Shown here: positions 1-7,372 of the stretch, piece after piece
Layout of the letters: every line of letters begins with the position of its first letter
Numbering within the stretch: the first letter of the stretch is position 1
Assembly: GCA_025924495.1 (NCBI GenBank)
Contig: JAICIG010000217.1
Span: 1-13,128 of the forward strand
DNA from: Pirellulales bacterium
GTDB taxonomy: Bacteria > Planctomycetota > Planctomycetia > Pirellulales > JAICIG01
Direction of reading: 5' to 3'
Length of the DNA stretch: 13,128 nucleotides
Made by a program: the position numbers and the translations under genes
The notes under the pieces: generated by a model
What the model was told of the DNA's origin: nothing
Database searches by the model: none
The model's input: only the letters and a program-made list of their open reading frames with translations

Positions 1-2199
1 GTCGCGTTTGCCCACAATCAAGCTTGGGTCGGCCATGTCGAAAGCCTGCAGCGACTGCGGCACAAACCCGCGCACGATGGGCAGATAGATGCTGCGGTGG
101 TCCGTCTCCTGCCGCAGCGGCGAGAGATCTTTCTGCTTGCCCAATTCCGCATTGCCGAGTTGTTCAACCGGCGAACCCGCGGGTCGGTCGAAATCAAGCC
201 CTCCGCTAGCCGCCAGCATGGCATCGCGAATTTCTTCCGCGTCGAGCCGGCGGCGATCCATCCGCCACAGCAGCTTATTGGCCGGATCGATGGCGTAGTT
301 CTTCGCCGAATGGTCACTGCTCAGTTGGTAAACGCGGCTAAGCATCATGGTCCGGATCAAGCGCTTGACCGACCAGCCTTCTTCCATGAACTGCACTGCC
401 AGCGCGTCGAGCAATTCGGGATGCGAGGGCTCATCGCCGAGCGCGCCGAAATTGTCGACGGTCTCCACTAGTCCCTTGCCGAACAAATGTTGCCAGGCGC
501 GATTGACCATCACGCGCGCTGTAAGCGGGTTCTCTTTACTGGCAATCCAGTTGGCCAACTCGAGCCGACCGCTGTGCGAAGGATTGATGCGCGAGCCGCG
601 GCCATTTTTAAGCACCGTCAACACGCCGCGCGGCGCGGGGGCGCCCTTCTCCTTGATCTCGCCGCGAACGAGCACGTGGCAATCGGCGGGCGTCGCCGAG
701 TCGCGCACGCCCATCGCCGAGGGGCCGTCGTAAGCCTTCTCCTGGCCGAGTTCCGCCAGGCGTGCTTCGAGACGCTGCACTTGCTCGCGCAGTTGTTTGC
801 GCTCCGCCTGCTGAACGCGGTTTTGCATTCCTTTCTGCTTGCCCTTGCTCTTGCCCGGCTTGCCAAGCTGCTTGAGCCGGGCCTGCAAAGCGCTCAGCTC
901 GCGATGAAGACGCGATGATTCTTCTTCGCGAGCCTTCTCGGCCCGCATTTCGGCAGACAGGACCTTAGCAGGCTTGCTCGCATCAAGTAGCGGAAGCAGA
1001 AACCGATCGCTGCCGTTTTGATCTTTGCCTTGCTGCACGCCTGCGAACGTTTCGGTGCTGCGGAAGATGCCCGCCAGCGCGTAATAGTCGCTGGTCGGAA
1101 TCGGATCGAACTTATGATCGTGGCAGCGGGCGCAGGCGACCGTCAACCCCAGGAAGGAGCGACTGGTGGCGTCGATCTGGTCGTCGACGACGTCCATCTG
1201 ATACTGCTCGCGGTTCTTCTCGTTTAACCCTTTAGGCCCGATGGCCAGGAATCCCGTGGCGATGAGCAGTTCGTTGCGCTCTGCGTTACTGTGCGGCGGC
1301 AACAAATCGCCCGCGAGCTGTTCGACGATGAACCGATCATAGGGTTTATCTTCGTTTAAGGCGTCGATGACCCAATCGCGATACCGCCAGGCGAAACGAT
1401 AGGGCACATTGCGCTCTTTGCCGGTCGACTCGCCGTAACGAGCAATATCCAGCCAGTGCCGCCCCCAGCGTTCGCCAAAGCGAGGCGAGGCCAGCAGGCG
1501 GTCAATCACGAGCGCGAACGCATTGCCTGATGTGTCCTTCAGAAATGCATCGACCTCATCGGGCGTAGGCGGCAATCCAGTCAGGTCGAAGGTTGCCCGG
1601 CGGATCAAGGACACGCGATCGGCATCGGCGACTGGTTGAAGGCCGGCGGCGTCGAGCCGGGCCAAAATGAATTTGTCGATATCAGTCCGAGGCCAGGTTG
1701 AATCATAAACATCTGGCGGCGGCGTGGCTTTGGGACGCTGGAACGACCACCACTTGCGGGCATTGGCCAGATTGAGCTTGCCGCGGGCGGTCGGCCTGCC
1801 GCGCGGGTCGATCGCTCCCATTTGGACCCACTGCACGAAGCTTGCGATCAATTCATCCGGCAACTTCTCCTTGGGCGGCATTTCCAAGCCGTCGTACCGG
1901 ATGGCTTCAATCAACAGGCTTTCATCCGGATTGCCCGGGACGATCGCTGCGCCAGACTCGCCCCCCTTGCGCAACCCCTCGCGCGTGTCGAGCACAAAGC
2001 GCCCCTTTGCTTTGGCTGGATCGCCGGAATGGCATTCGTAACAGTGGCGAACGAGCGCCGGACGAATCTTCGTCTCGAACAACGTCAACGCTTCGCGCGC
2101 CGTGTGAGGCTTGGCAGGCGTGGCGGCTGATACCGTACTCGCCAAATGGACGAGAACCACGGCACAGCAAGCAAAACCACCGCGTTTCGCAAGTGTCAT
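1..2199 (-). CDS. Secreted PSCyt1-DUF1549-DUF1553 protein (3' end beyond window)
   Basis: The minus frame is open from an ATG at 2199 to the left edge, giving 733 codons with no stop, so the C-terminus is missing. A signal peptide (residues 1-25, hydrophobic A-C-C-A-V-V-L-V, ending VSA) directs export. A planctomycete cytochrome C domain follows at about 40-105, with haem motif CYECH at 53-57. DUF1549 begins near W169 and contains a second CxxCH (C356-A-R-C-H360). A Lys/Glu/Gln-rich coiled coil occupies about 410-485. DUF1553 starts near residue 535 (HSGRLELANWIAS) and continues off the edge. The start is supported by a GAGG nine bases upstream. In planctomycetes these proteins are abundant, usually sit beside a DUF1501 gene, and are often found with sulfatases or sugar catabolism; their biochemical role is unproven. 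A c-type haem and an extracytoplasmic location are inferred from the motif and signal peptide. Any DUF1501 partner would lie to the left of the window. Confidence 0.93.
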   Translation of the reverse strand, partial: MTLAKRGGFACCAVVLVHLASTVSAATPAKPHTAREALTLFETKIRPALVRHCYECHSGDPAKAKGRFVLDTREGLRKGGESGAAIVPGNPDESLLIEAIRYDGLEMPPKEKLPDELIASFVQWVQMGAIDPRGRPTARGKLNLANARKWWSFQRPKATPPPDVYDSTWPRTDIDKFILARLDAAGLQPVADADRVSLIRRATFDLTGLPPTPDEVDAFLKDTSGNAFALVIDRLLASPRFGERWGRHWLDIARYGESTGKERNVPYRFAWRYRDWVIDALNEDKPYDRFIVEQLAGDLLPPHSNAERNELLIATGFLAIGPKGLNEKNREQYQMDVVDDQIDATSRSFLGLTVACARCHDHKFDPIPTSDYYALAGIFRSTETFAGVQQGKDQNGSDRFLLPLLDASKPAKVLSAEMRAEKAREEESSRLHRELSALQARLKQLGKPGKSKGKQKGMQNRVQQAERKQLREQVQRLEARLAELGQEKAYDGPSAMGVRDSATPADCHVLVRGEIKEKGAPAPRGVLTVLKNGRGSRINPSHSGRLELANWIASKENPLTARVMVNRAWQHLFGKGLVETVDNFGALGDEPSHPELLDALAVQFMEEGWSVKRLIRTMMLSRVYQLSSDHSAKNYAIDPANKLLWRMDRRRLDAEEIRDAMLAASGGLDFDRPAGSPVEQLGNAELGKQKDLSPLRQETDHRSIYLPIVRGFVPQSLQAFDMADPSLIVGKRD

Positions 2200-2341
2200 C
2201 GGCCAAAGCCTCTGCTCGTAGTCTGAAACTGTCAGCGTGCCGGGCATAACACGACGCCTAAACGAGTTTATCTTATCTCTTTGGCGCAATCGGAGCACGG
2301 CGCCCGTCACGAATAACTAACACCTTGGCCGGGCATAGGTT

Positions 2342-2357
2342 TCGATTCGGGAATCGA
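2342..2357. promoter_or_regulatory. Inverted repeat upstream of the PSCyt1 gene (possible operator)
   Basis: TCGATTC-GG-GAATCGA forms 7-bp perfect arms with a 2-bp centre. It lies about 145 bp upstream of the PSCyt1 start. On the minus strand it falls in the spacer of a weak -35/-10 pair (TTGTCG, 17 bp, TATGCC). It could be an operator over that promoter. The arms are short, so chance cannot be excluded. Confidence 0.25.
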
Positions 2358-2415
2358 CAATTTGCCGCCCCATCGCGCAAGGTTACAGAAGCTTAAGAAA
2401 GACGCCTCCATGCAC

Positions 2416-2449
2416 AAAATCCCGCCGAACCTTGATAAGGCGGGATTTT
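2416..2449 (-). terminator. Rho-independent terminator of the two-component operon
   Basis: Perfect 11-bp arms (AAAATCCCGCC at 2416-2426 and GGCGGGATTTT at 2439-2449) flank a 12-nt loop. The hairpin begins 47 nt past the regulator stop. On the minus strand it gives a GC-rich stem followed by TTTT, the classical intrinsic terminator form. The A/T ends make it symmetric, so it should also work on the plus strand. It separates the kinase/regulator operon from the PSCyt1 gene, which therefore needs its own promoter between about 2200 and 2410. Confidence 0.85.
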
Positions 2450-2495
2450 CGAAGTCGGCGTAAAAATGCTCGAAAGCGGCCGCAGCCACATTCGG

Positions 2496-3893
2496 TCAGG
2501 TGGCGGAAGAGCCGCGAAACTCATCGGCGGAGATGCCGAGCTTGGCCAGCAGCTTATGGAATCCCTGTCGCGTCATGCCGGCCTCTCGAGCGGACCGCGA
2601 AACATTGCCGCGATGCCGCGTGAGCAACCCGGTGACATATTGTCGTTCCGCGTCGGCAACCGCGGCCAGACGCGAACCGCGCGGCGCGCGACCAGCCGCA
2701 ACGGATCGTTCGGCGGATCCCTGTAACAACGAGGGAGGCAAATCGACTAGTTCCAACCGGTCGCCGCGAGCAAGACTCAAGGCGTGCTCGATGCAGTTCC
2801 GCAATTCGCGCACGTTGCCAGGCCAGGAATAACGTCGAAACAACGCCAGCGCCTCGCTGGAAATCTCTCGGACCCGCGGATTGAGCGCGGCCAACTGTTT
2901 CAGAAACGCGTGTGCCAGCAGAATCACGTCGCCGCCTCGTTCGCGCAAAGGGGGCAAGGCGATTTGCACCACTGCAATCCGATAGAATAAATCGCGGCGA
3001 AACTGACCCGCGATCACAGCCTCTGCCAAATTACGGTGCGTCGCCGAGATGAACCGCGCGTCGATGGCGACCTCATTGGCGCGGCCGACCGGAGTAAACC
3101 GCCCTTGTTGCACCACTCGCAGCAGCTTGGCCTGGGTGACGGGCGACAAGTCGCCGATTTCATCCAGAAACGCCGTGCCTTGGTCGCATTGCTGCAGCAG
3201 ACCGGGTTGGTCCTGAATCGCGCCGGTAAAGGCGCCTTTCGCGTGGCCGAAGAGGGCCGATTCCGCCAACGATTCGGGAATGGTCGTGCAATCAATCGGG
3301 CAGAAAGCATGCTTGGCGCGCCGACTGCGCGCGTGGATTGCCCGTGCGGCCACTTCCTTGCCGACGCCGCTCTCGCCGGTAATCAGCACGTGCACGTCAG
3401 TCTGGCTTACGCGATCGATCAACTCGACGACTTCGCGAATGGCCGGACTATCTCCAATAATCTCCGGCACAGAGTCGTCCGACGCGCGCGGCGATCCGGC
3501 CCCGGTCGACTCCAGCGCCGCTCGGCCGGCCAATGCGCGATCGACGCTTGCCAGCAGGTCGCCGAATTTGACGGGTTTAAGCAAATAGTCGGCGATACCT
3601 AGCCGCACGCTTTCGATAGCGCTGGGCAAGCTCGGCGCGCCGGTGACGACAATCAACGGCACGTGCGGATAGTTTGCGCGGCCTTGCTGCAACAATTCCA
3701 GCTTGAGATTGCCCGGCATATTCAAGTCGGCAATCAACAACTCGAATGGCTGCTGGGCTAGCGCATCCAACGCCGCGCGAGCGTCGGCAACCTCGCGGCA
3801 TTCGTAGCCCGCTTGGCGCAACAAGTCGCTAGTGGTCTTCAAGAACAACGGTTCGTCGTCGGCAATCAGGATTCGGGCGATCGGCGAATTCAA
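2496..3893 (-). CDS. Sigma-54-dependent response regulator, NtrC family
   Basis: This 465-residue protein has the full NtrC layout. The receiver domain (about 5-120) carries acidic pocket D12-D13, phospho-acceptor D56 in LLIADLNMP, T84 and K106. The AAA+ domain (about 145-380) has Walker A GESGVGKE (173-180), the sigma-54-contacting GAFTGA loop (220-225) and Walker B with D244-E245. A Fis-type helix-turn-helix lies at about 415-455. The intact GAFTGA loop means it should open sigma-54 holoenzyme complexes by ATP hydrolysis rather than act as a sigma-54-independent regulator. The start is TTG at 3893: the first in-frame ATG is residue 59, which would delete the phosphorylation site, and an AAGGA lies 8 nt upstream. 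The kinase stop (3905-3907) overlaps that ribosome site, so the two genes are probably translationally coupled. Its target is not shown directly; the nearest candidate is the sigma-54-like promoter at 5569-5584. Confidence 0.95.
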   Translation of the reverse strand: MNSPIARILIADDEPLFLKTTSDLLRQAGYECREVADARAALDALAQQPFELLIADLNMPGNLKLELLQQGRANYPHVPLIVVTGAPSLPSAIESVRLGIADYLLKPVKFGDLLASVDRALAGRAALESTGAGSPRASDDSVPEIIGDSPAIREVVELIDRVSQTDVHVLITGESGVGKEVAARAIHARSRRAKHAFCPIDCTTIPESLAESALFGHAKGAFTGAIQDQPGLLQQCDQGTAFLDEIGDLSPVTQAKLLRVVQQGRFTPVGRANEVAIDARFISATHRNLAEAVIAGQFRRDLFYRIAVVQIALPPLRERGGDVILLAHAFLKQLAALNPRVREISSEALALFRRYSWPGNVRELRNCIEHALSLARGDRLELVDLPPSLLQGSAERSVAAGRAPRGSRLAAVADAERQYVTGLLTRHRGNVSRSAREAGMTRQGFHKLLAKLGISADEFRGSSAT

Positions 3894-3901
3894 GAGGAGA
3901 G

Positions 3902-3906
3902 TCCTT
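3902..3906 (-). promoter_or_regulatory. Ribosome binding site for the regulator, overlapping the kinase stop
   Basis: Minus-strand AAGGA sits 8 nt before the TTG start at 3893 and shares bases with the TAA stop of the kinase at 3905-3907. It decides the non-ATG start and suggests that ribosomes finishing the kinase re-initiate on the regulator, keeping the two proteins in a fixed ratio. Confidence 0.7.
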
Positions 3907-5179
3907 AAGCGGTCGGTTCGCGACCCAGCGGAAAGATGATGGTGAAAATTGACCCGCGGCTACACCGGGTTTCGACTTCGATCCGGCCGCCCGAGGCCTC
4001 GGCCAGACTGCGCGACACCGACAAGCCGAGCCCCATGCCTCCTTCCGAATCAACATTCTTGGTCGTGAAGAAGGGATCGAAAATCTGCGGCAGGACCTCG
4101 GGCGAGATGCCCGGACCTTCGTCGTGCACGCCGACCCGCAATTCGTCGTTCGCCGCTGCGACGGCAATGACAACGCGGCTGTCGGGCGGCGAAGCTTGAA
4201 TGGCGTTCTGAATCAGGTTGTAGAGAATCTGCTTGACCTCGCCTTCGGGCAAGCGCGCTTGAGGCATATCTGGTTCGACGACCGTTTCCAGCCGCACGCG
4301 ACGCTTGTTGGCGGAAGCCTGTAAAAGCCAGCAGACTTGATTGGCAGTGACGCCTAAATCGAACTCGCTCGGCACGCGAGGTCTGGGCCGATAAAGCTGG
4401 TGCATTTGGTGAATGATGTTGGCGATCCGCGCGATTTCCGTGTCGATCAAATCCAAATAATGATAATACGCATGGTCCTGCGGCAGACCGCTTTTGATCA
4501 GCTCAAACGCGTTGCGAATGCCGGCCAGAGGATTGTTGACTTCATGGGCGACTCCCGCCGCCAGTTGCCCGAGCGCAGCCAGTTTTTCGACTTGCGTGCG
4601 GCGCTGTTCCAATCGCCGCACCTGAGCCGTGCGCTCTGCGACGAGTTGCTCCAGCTCCACGGCATGGCGGCGAATCTGTTCCTCCATCTGCTGCGCGGTT
4701 TCCAATAATCTGCGGTAGCGTTCCTCGCTGTCGCGTAAGGCTTGTTCGGCCCGCTTGCGTGCGTCGATATCGCGGACGCTGGTGCGAAAGCCCAGAGATT
4801 TGCCGGCGGCGTCGTACATCGGCTGCCACGAGAGGGCCGCCCACAGCACGGCTCCGCTTCGCGATTGGACGCGGAATTCGACGTCGTTTCCCGACGAGCC
4901 CGCTGCAGCCCCGGCCAACAACTCGGTCATCCGTCGCCGGTCGTCCGACACGATCATCGGCAAAGGATAATCAGGCATGGCTGCACATTCAGCCACGGCG
5001 TAGCCCGTCAAGCGCTCGACGGCGCGATTGACCCAGATCAAGCGGCCGTCGGCGCCATGCCAGCTTTCCCAATCATAGGTATAGTCGGCGATCGCCCGAA
5101 AGCTGCTTTCGGTTAGCGCGCCTGTCTGCAATTCGATCGAGGCATTGCCGCCACGTGCCTTGGCCATTGGCGCCGTCAA
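3905..5179 (-). CDS. Soluble PAS-domain sensor histidine kinase (NtrB-like)
   Basis: The 424-residue kinase has no signal peptide or membrane segment, so it should sense an internal signal. One PAS domain spans about 22-140 (WVNRAVERLTGY, then VRDIDARKRAEQ at its end). A coiled coil (about 140-200) links it to the HisKA domain, where H212 in GVAHEVNNPLAG is the phosphorylated residue. The HATPase_c domain follows with N box (LYNLIQNAIQA), G1 (DEGPGIS), F box (FDPFFTTK) and G2 (GMGLGLS). The E-V-N-N-P-L sequence after the histidine is typical of kinases paired with NtrC-type regulators, and the downstream gene is such a regulator. An in-frame stop two codons upstream limits the start to TTG 5179 or ATG 5167 (residue 5); neither has a good ribosome site, so the exact start is open. 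The PAS ligand cannot be read from the sequence. Confidence 0.93.
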   Translation of the reverse strand: MTAPMAKARGGNASIELQTGALTESSFRAIADYTYDWESWHGADGRLIWVNRAVERLTGYAVAECAAMPDYPLPMIVSDDRRRMTELLAGAAAGSSGNDVEFRVQSRSGAVLWAALSWQPMYDAAGKSLGFRTSVRDIDARKRAEQALRDSEERYRRLLETAQQMEEQIRRHAVELEQLVAERTAQVRRLEQRRTQVEKLAALGQLAAGVAHEVNNPLAGIRNAFELIKSGLPQDHAYYHYLDLIDTEIARIANIIHQMHQLYRPRPRVPSEFDLGVTANQVCWLLQASANKRRVRLETVVEPDMPQARLPEGEVKQILYNLIQNAIQASPPDSRVVIAVAAANDELRVGVHDEGPGISPEVLPQIFDPFFTTKNVDSEGGMGLGLSVSRSLAEASGGRIEVETRCSRGSIFTIIFPLGREPTA

Positions 5180-5358
5180 CTTTCATCAGATCTGAAAGAT
5201 CGCTCCAACCGGTGCGAGCCTTGGTGCAGCCGGGCAAACCGAACGGTTCGCGAGGGTTTAAGTCTGCCAGCTTTTTCACTCTGTCAGAGCCGCCGCTACC
5301 GGTCAAGTTCGACGCAATGGCGTCGAGGACGCTTGCCTGTACGCCTAAACGCTGGACA

Positions 5359-5374
5359 GTCAACTTAAGTTGAC
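5359..5374. promoter_or_regulatory. Perfect 16-bp palindrome, candidate activator site
   Basis: GTCAACTTAAGTTGAC reads the same on both strands without mismatch or spacer. Fis-type DNA-binding domains of NtrC-family activators bind as dimers to dyads of about this size. It is 194 bp upstream of the -24/-12 candidate and 180 bp upstream of the kinase start, within the range used by enhancer-like sites. Each half also contains TTGAC, so it could instead mask a -35 box. The binding protein is inferred. Confidence 0.45.
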
Positions 5375-5567
5375 GATTCGAGCACCATGTTTTCGTGCAA
5401 GGAGTTACGCGATCGAATCCAAATGCGTCGCCTGAAGTTGGCGCCATCGACGAAACTCCGGGGCAGCCAGTTTTCGCCGCTCGGCGACTCAGCGTCCGCG
5501 CTTAAAGCGTTTCACAGCAAGGCTCAGCGCAAGACGGCGCCTGCTTCTTCCTGCTTCGGTGCGCGGC

Positions 5568-5584
5568 CTGGCGCGCTGTGTGCT
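5568..5584 (+). promoter_or_regulatory. Candidate sigma-54 (-24/-12) promoter
   Basis: CTGGCGCGCTGTGTGCT fits the consensus YTGGCACGRNNNTTGCW at 11 of 14 specified positions. The two diagnostic dinucleotides (GG at 5570-5571, GC at 5582-5583) have exactly the required spacing. Transcription would start near 5595, about 60 nt before the ATG at 5656. The regulator encoded on the other strand is a sigma-54 activator with an intact GAFTGA loop. In a GC-rich genome a chance match is possible. Confidence 0.5.
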
Positions 5585-5655
5585 ATCCGTTGGAACCGAG
5601 AGAACCGATTGGCGCGAAACAATTCATAAACCTGATCGCGGGAGAAGAACATAAG

Positions 5656-6000
5656 ATGGCCAAACAGATCAAATTCTGGTTAATAGCAATCGCTCTCCTC
5701 GCATTGCCTGCGAGCGATTCCTTGGTGTTCGCCGTCGCTCGGCCGCGGTGCACGCCGCGCAGCTACCAGCGCGGAACTACCGCAGTCGTTCCGAGCCAGC
5801 CCGGCGCCGCGGCGGCTCGCCCGAACACGCAAAGCACGCGGCGCTACTCATATGCGCCTGGCGGAGCCACGTACTCCACGGGAGGCTATTCCTACTCGCC
5901 TCCTTCCACGCTGGGGACGAATCGCAGTTATCGTCCGGGGCCAGGCTATTCGCCCAGGAACGGCATTAACTCGGCTGATTTCAAGATCAAAGGCTTGTAG
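5656..6000 (+). CDS. Small secreted Tyr/Ser/Pro/Gly-rich protein, unknown function
   Basis: The 114-residue product starts with a clear signal peptide (K-Q-I-K-F then WLIAIALLALPAS, to about residue 27), so it is exported. The mature part has no recognised domain. It is basic and low in complexity, with Tyr-containing short motifs (YSYAPGG, YSTGGYSYSPP, SYRPGPGYSPR) between about residues 63 and 102 and a short C-terminal tail ADFKIKGL. It has no cysteine except C32. Such composition suggests a flexible wall-, surface- or matrix-associated protein, possibly open to tyrosine cross-linking; that is inference. The frame is open back to 5578, but ATG 5656 is preferred because the signal peptide starts there and a GGAG lies 11 nt upstream. 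The gene stands alone between a sigma-54-like promoter and its own strong terminator, and diverges from the kinase/regulator operon. Confidence 0.75.
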   Translation: MAKQIKFWLIAIALLALPASDSLVFAVARPRCTPRSYQRGTTAVVPSQPGAAAARPNTQSTRRYSYAPGGATYSTGGYSYSPPSTLGTNRSYRPGPGYSPRNGINSADFKIKGL

Positions 6001-6014
6001 TCCGGGCTTTCTGT

Positions 6015-6087
6015 AAACGCGGCGTCGCCGACTTGATCTGCCCTTTCATGGGCGGTCGATATCAGGTCGGCGATGCCGCGTTTTTTT
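6015..6087 (+). terminator. Strong rho-independent terminator of the small secreted protein gene
   Basis: Arms of 23 nt (6015-6037 and 6061-6083) pair along their whole length on the plus strand, with two G-U wobbles. An inner 6-bp stem (CTGCCC at 6038-6043, GGGCGG at 6050-6055) sits at the tip. The stem runs into TTTTTTT (6081-6087). It starts 15 nt after the stop at 6000 and ends 4 bp before the stop of the convergent barrel gene, so it also insulates the two converging units. The U-run favours plus-strand termination. Confidence 0.92.
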
Positions 6088-6090
6088 CGT

Positions 6091-7356
6091 CTACCAGCGC
6101 CAAATCAAGTCGGAAGCAGCGAGAAAGATCCCATGCCGTCCCTCAAAAGGACGCGAGTGGCCATTGTAGTCGTATCTCAATTCCGGGCGAATCACTACCC
6201 GCTTGCTGGCTTGCATGGCCACCCCGGCGGTCAGAGCCGTGTACAGCCCGGTGAAGCCCGTTCGCTGCCCTTGCGCATCTTCGAAGATTTCTAGCCGGGT
6301 CGTCGTGCTCCACCGCGGCCCTAGGGCTAGCGACCAGTATTGTTGTATTCCGAGCCAGTTGGCCAGCCCGATCGCCGGTACATTGTCCTGGTAGCCGAAT
6401 GTGCCGGCCAATGAATACTTTAGTCGCTCGCCGAACTGGTGCGTGTAGATCAGCTCGAAGAGATTCAGATTATCGAGCAACTGTCTGCGATTGTATCGGC
6501 CCGAGCCAATGATCGTCGAAAACCGCAGGCTGTTCGCTCCTTCGGGCGGCGACCACATCAAGTTGCCGCTGAATTTCGGCTCATTGCCGGGCGTTATGAA
6601 TGTGTCGTTGCCGATCACGATTCCCGCCTGACCGGACCAGTCGCGGCTAAGTTTGACCCCGCTCATTATCCCGGTTTGCGTGAAGGGATCGTACACAAAT
6701 GTGTAAGTATGCGAGAGCAAGGCGTTGCCGGGCGCATTGACGGCTTCAATGCCCCAGGGCGCGTAAAAACGGCCGACTTTAACCGTCATTCCTTCGGCGA
6801 CATTGGGCAAATGAGTCTCAGCGTAGAACTGAACCGGATCGATGCCATACAAATTCGGCTGTCCATGATGTGCGGTAAGTTGCCGATTGAACAACCCACG
6901 CGGCAACGTGAATCGATAATCGCTACCGGGCAGGATCGTGTCGGAATGGAAGCCGAATGTCGGAGAGAGTGAGCCTTCCGTTTCCGCGGGCCGATCGAGT
7001 TGTAGCCAGTTTTGCTGCAGCAAGAACTGATTGGCCCGATCGTTAAATCCCATCGGCAGTTGCGATACCTTGTCGGTGCTCGCCGTATAAGAAACTTCCG
7101 TCCAGCCGCCAATGCGGACTGGTCGCACCGACTCTTCCTCGATGGCCGCTTGTTTCACCCGGCCCGCACGTTGGGCTTGCGAGGCGCGAGGCGATGTCAC
7201 GGGAGGCAGAAACTCGGGTGGCGTCAGATCAACGGCTCGGTCGGCGGGTCTGGCGATGTTTGGTTCAAGACGCGCCGATTGCTCCTGCGCACGAGCGAAT
7301 TCGGCGAACGCCAGCATGCAGATGACCGCAGTCAATTGGCGCAATCGCGGTCGCAC
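6091..7356 (-). CDS. BBP2-family outer-membrane beta-barrel protein (porin-like)
   Basis: From GTG 7356 the protein has 421 residues: a signal peptide (1-23, cut after ARA before QEQ), a Pro/Ala-rich linker (about 24-77), then a barrel from about residue 80 to the end. The barrel has the marks of the putative beta-barrel porin-2 family (PF07642 type): FNDRANQFLLQQNWLQLDRP near its start, MTVKVGRFYAPWGIE, SHTYTFVYDPFTQTG and many alternating aromatic strands. It ends in Trp (DLIWRW), as expected for a BAM-inserted protein. The role is presumably passive uptake of small solutes; the substrate is unknown. The frame is open upstream to GTG 7428, but that start has no ribosome site and would bury the signal peptide 24 residues inside. 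A perfect AGGAGG (7367-7372) instead points to GTG 7356 or TTG 7362. It converges with the small secreted gene, with a terminator between. Confidence 0.88.
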   Translation of the reverse strand: MRPRLRQLTAVICMLAFAEFARAQEQSARLEPNIARPADRAVDLTPPEFLPPVTSPRASQAQRAGRVKQAAIEEESVRPVRIGGWTEVSYTASTDKVSQLPMGFNDRANQFLLQQNWLQLDRPAETEGSLSPTFGFHSDTILPGSDYRFTLPRGLFNRQLTAHHGQPNLYGIDPVQFYAETHLPNVAEGMTVKVGRFYAPWGIEAVNAPGNALLSHTYTFVYDPFTQTGIMSGVKLSRDWSGQAGIVIGNDTFITPGNEPKFSGNLMWSPPEGANSLRFSTIIGSGRYNRRQLLDNLNLFELIYTHQFGERLKYSLAGTFGYQDNVPAIGLANWLGIQQYWSLALGPRWSTTTRLEIFEDAQGQRTGFTGLYTALTAGVAMQASKRVVIRPELRYDYNGHSRPFEGRHGIFLAASDLIWRW

Positions 7357-7366
7357 GCCCAACGCA

Positions 7367-7372
7367 CCTCCT
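7367..7372 (-). promoter_or_regulatory. Consensus ribosome binding site fixing the barrel gene start
   Basis: Minus-strand AGGAGG lies 10 nt before GTG 7356 and 4 nt before TTG 7362. Either start puts the signal peptide at the very N-terminus, unlike the longer frame from 7428. Confidence 0.7.

Larger units (their letters stand above)
5180..5655. other. Divergent intergenic region between kinase and small secreted protein gene
   Basis: These 476 bp hold no convincing gene: open frames on both strands are short, lack ribosome sites and encode compositionally random protein. The region does hold regulatory-looking DNA. There is a dyad next to the kinase start (CTTTC at 5180-5184 with GAAAG at 5194-5198 around TCAGATCTGA). 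A perfect 16-bp palindrome lies at 5359-5374 and a -24/-12 element at 5569-5584. GTCAACTT, the left half of the palindrome, recurs at 5175-5182 over the kinase start. A partial relative, GTCAAGTTCGAC, lies near 5304-5315. Confidence 0.6.

Noticed and set aside
97..471. Plus-strand open frames across 24-918 and 1018-2249
   Set aside because: They lie antisense to the PSCyt1/DUF1549/DUF1553 frame, which has domain signatures throughout. The plus-strand products have no domains or ribosome sites.
2307..2489. 60-codon minus frame between the regulator and PSCyt1 genes
   Set aside because: It spans the perfect terminator hairpin at 2416-2449 and has no recognisable product.
3036..3602. 188-codon plus frame inside the regulator gene
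   Set aside because: Antisense shadow of the AAA+ and receiver domains; GC-rich codon bias opens such frames.
5578..5655. N-terminal extension of the small secreted protein to GTG 5578
   Set aside because: It would overlap the -12 promoter element and put 26 residues before a clean signal peptide; ATG 5656 has the better context.
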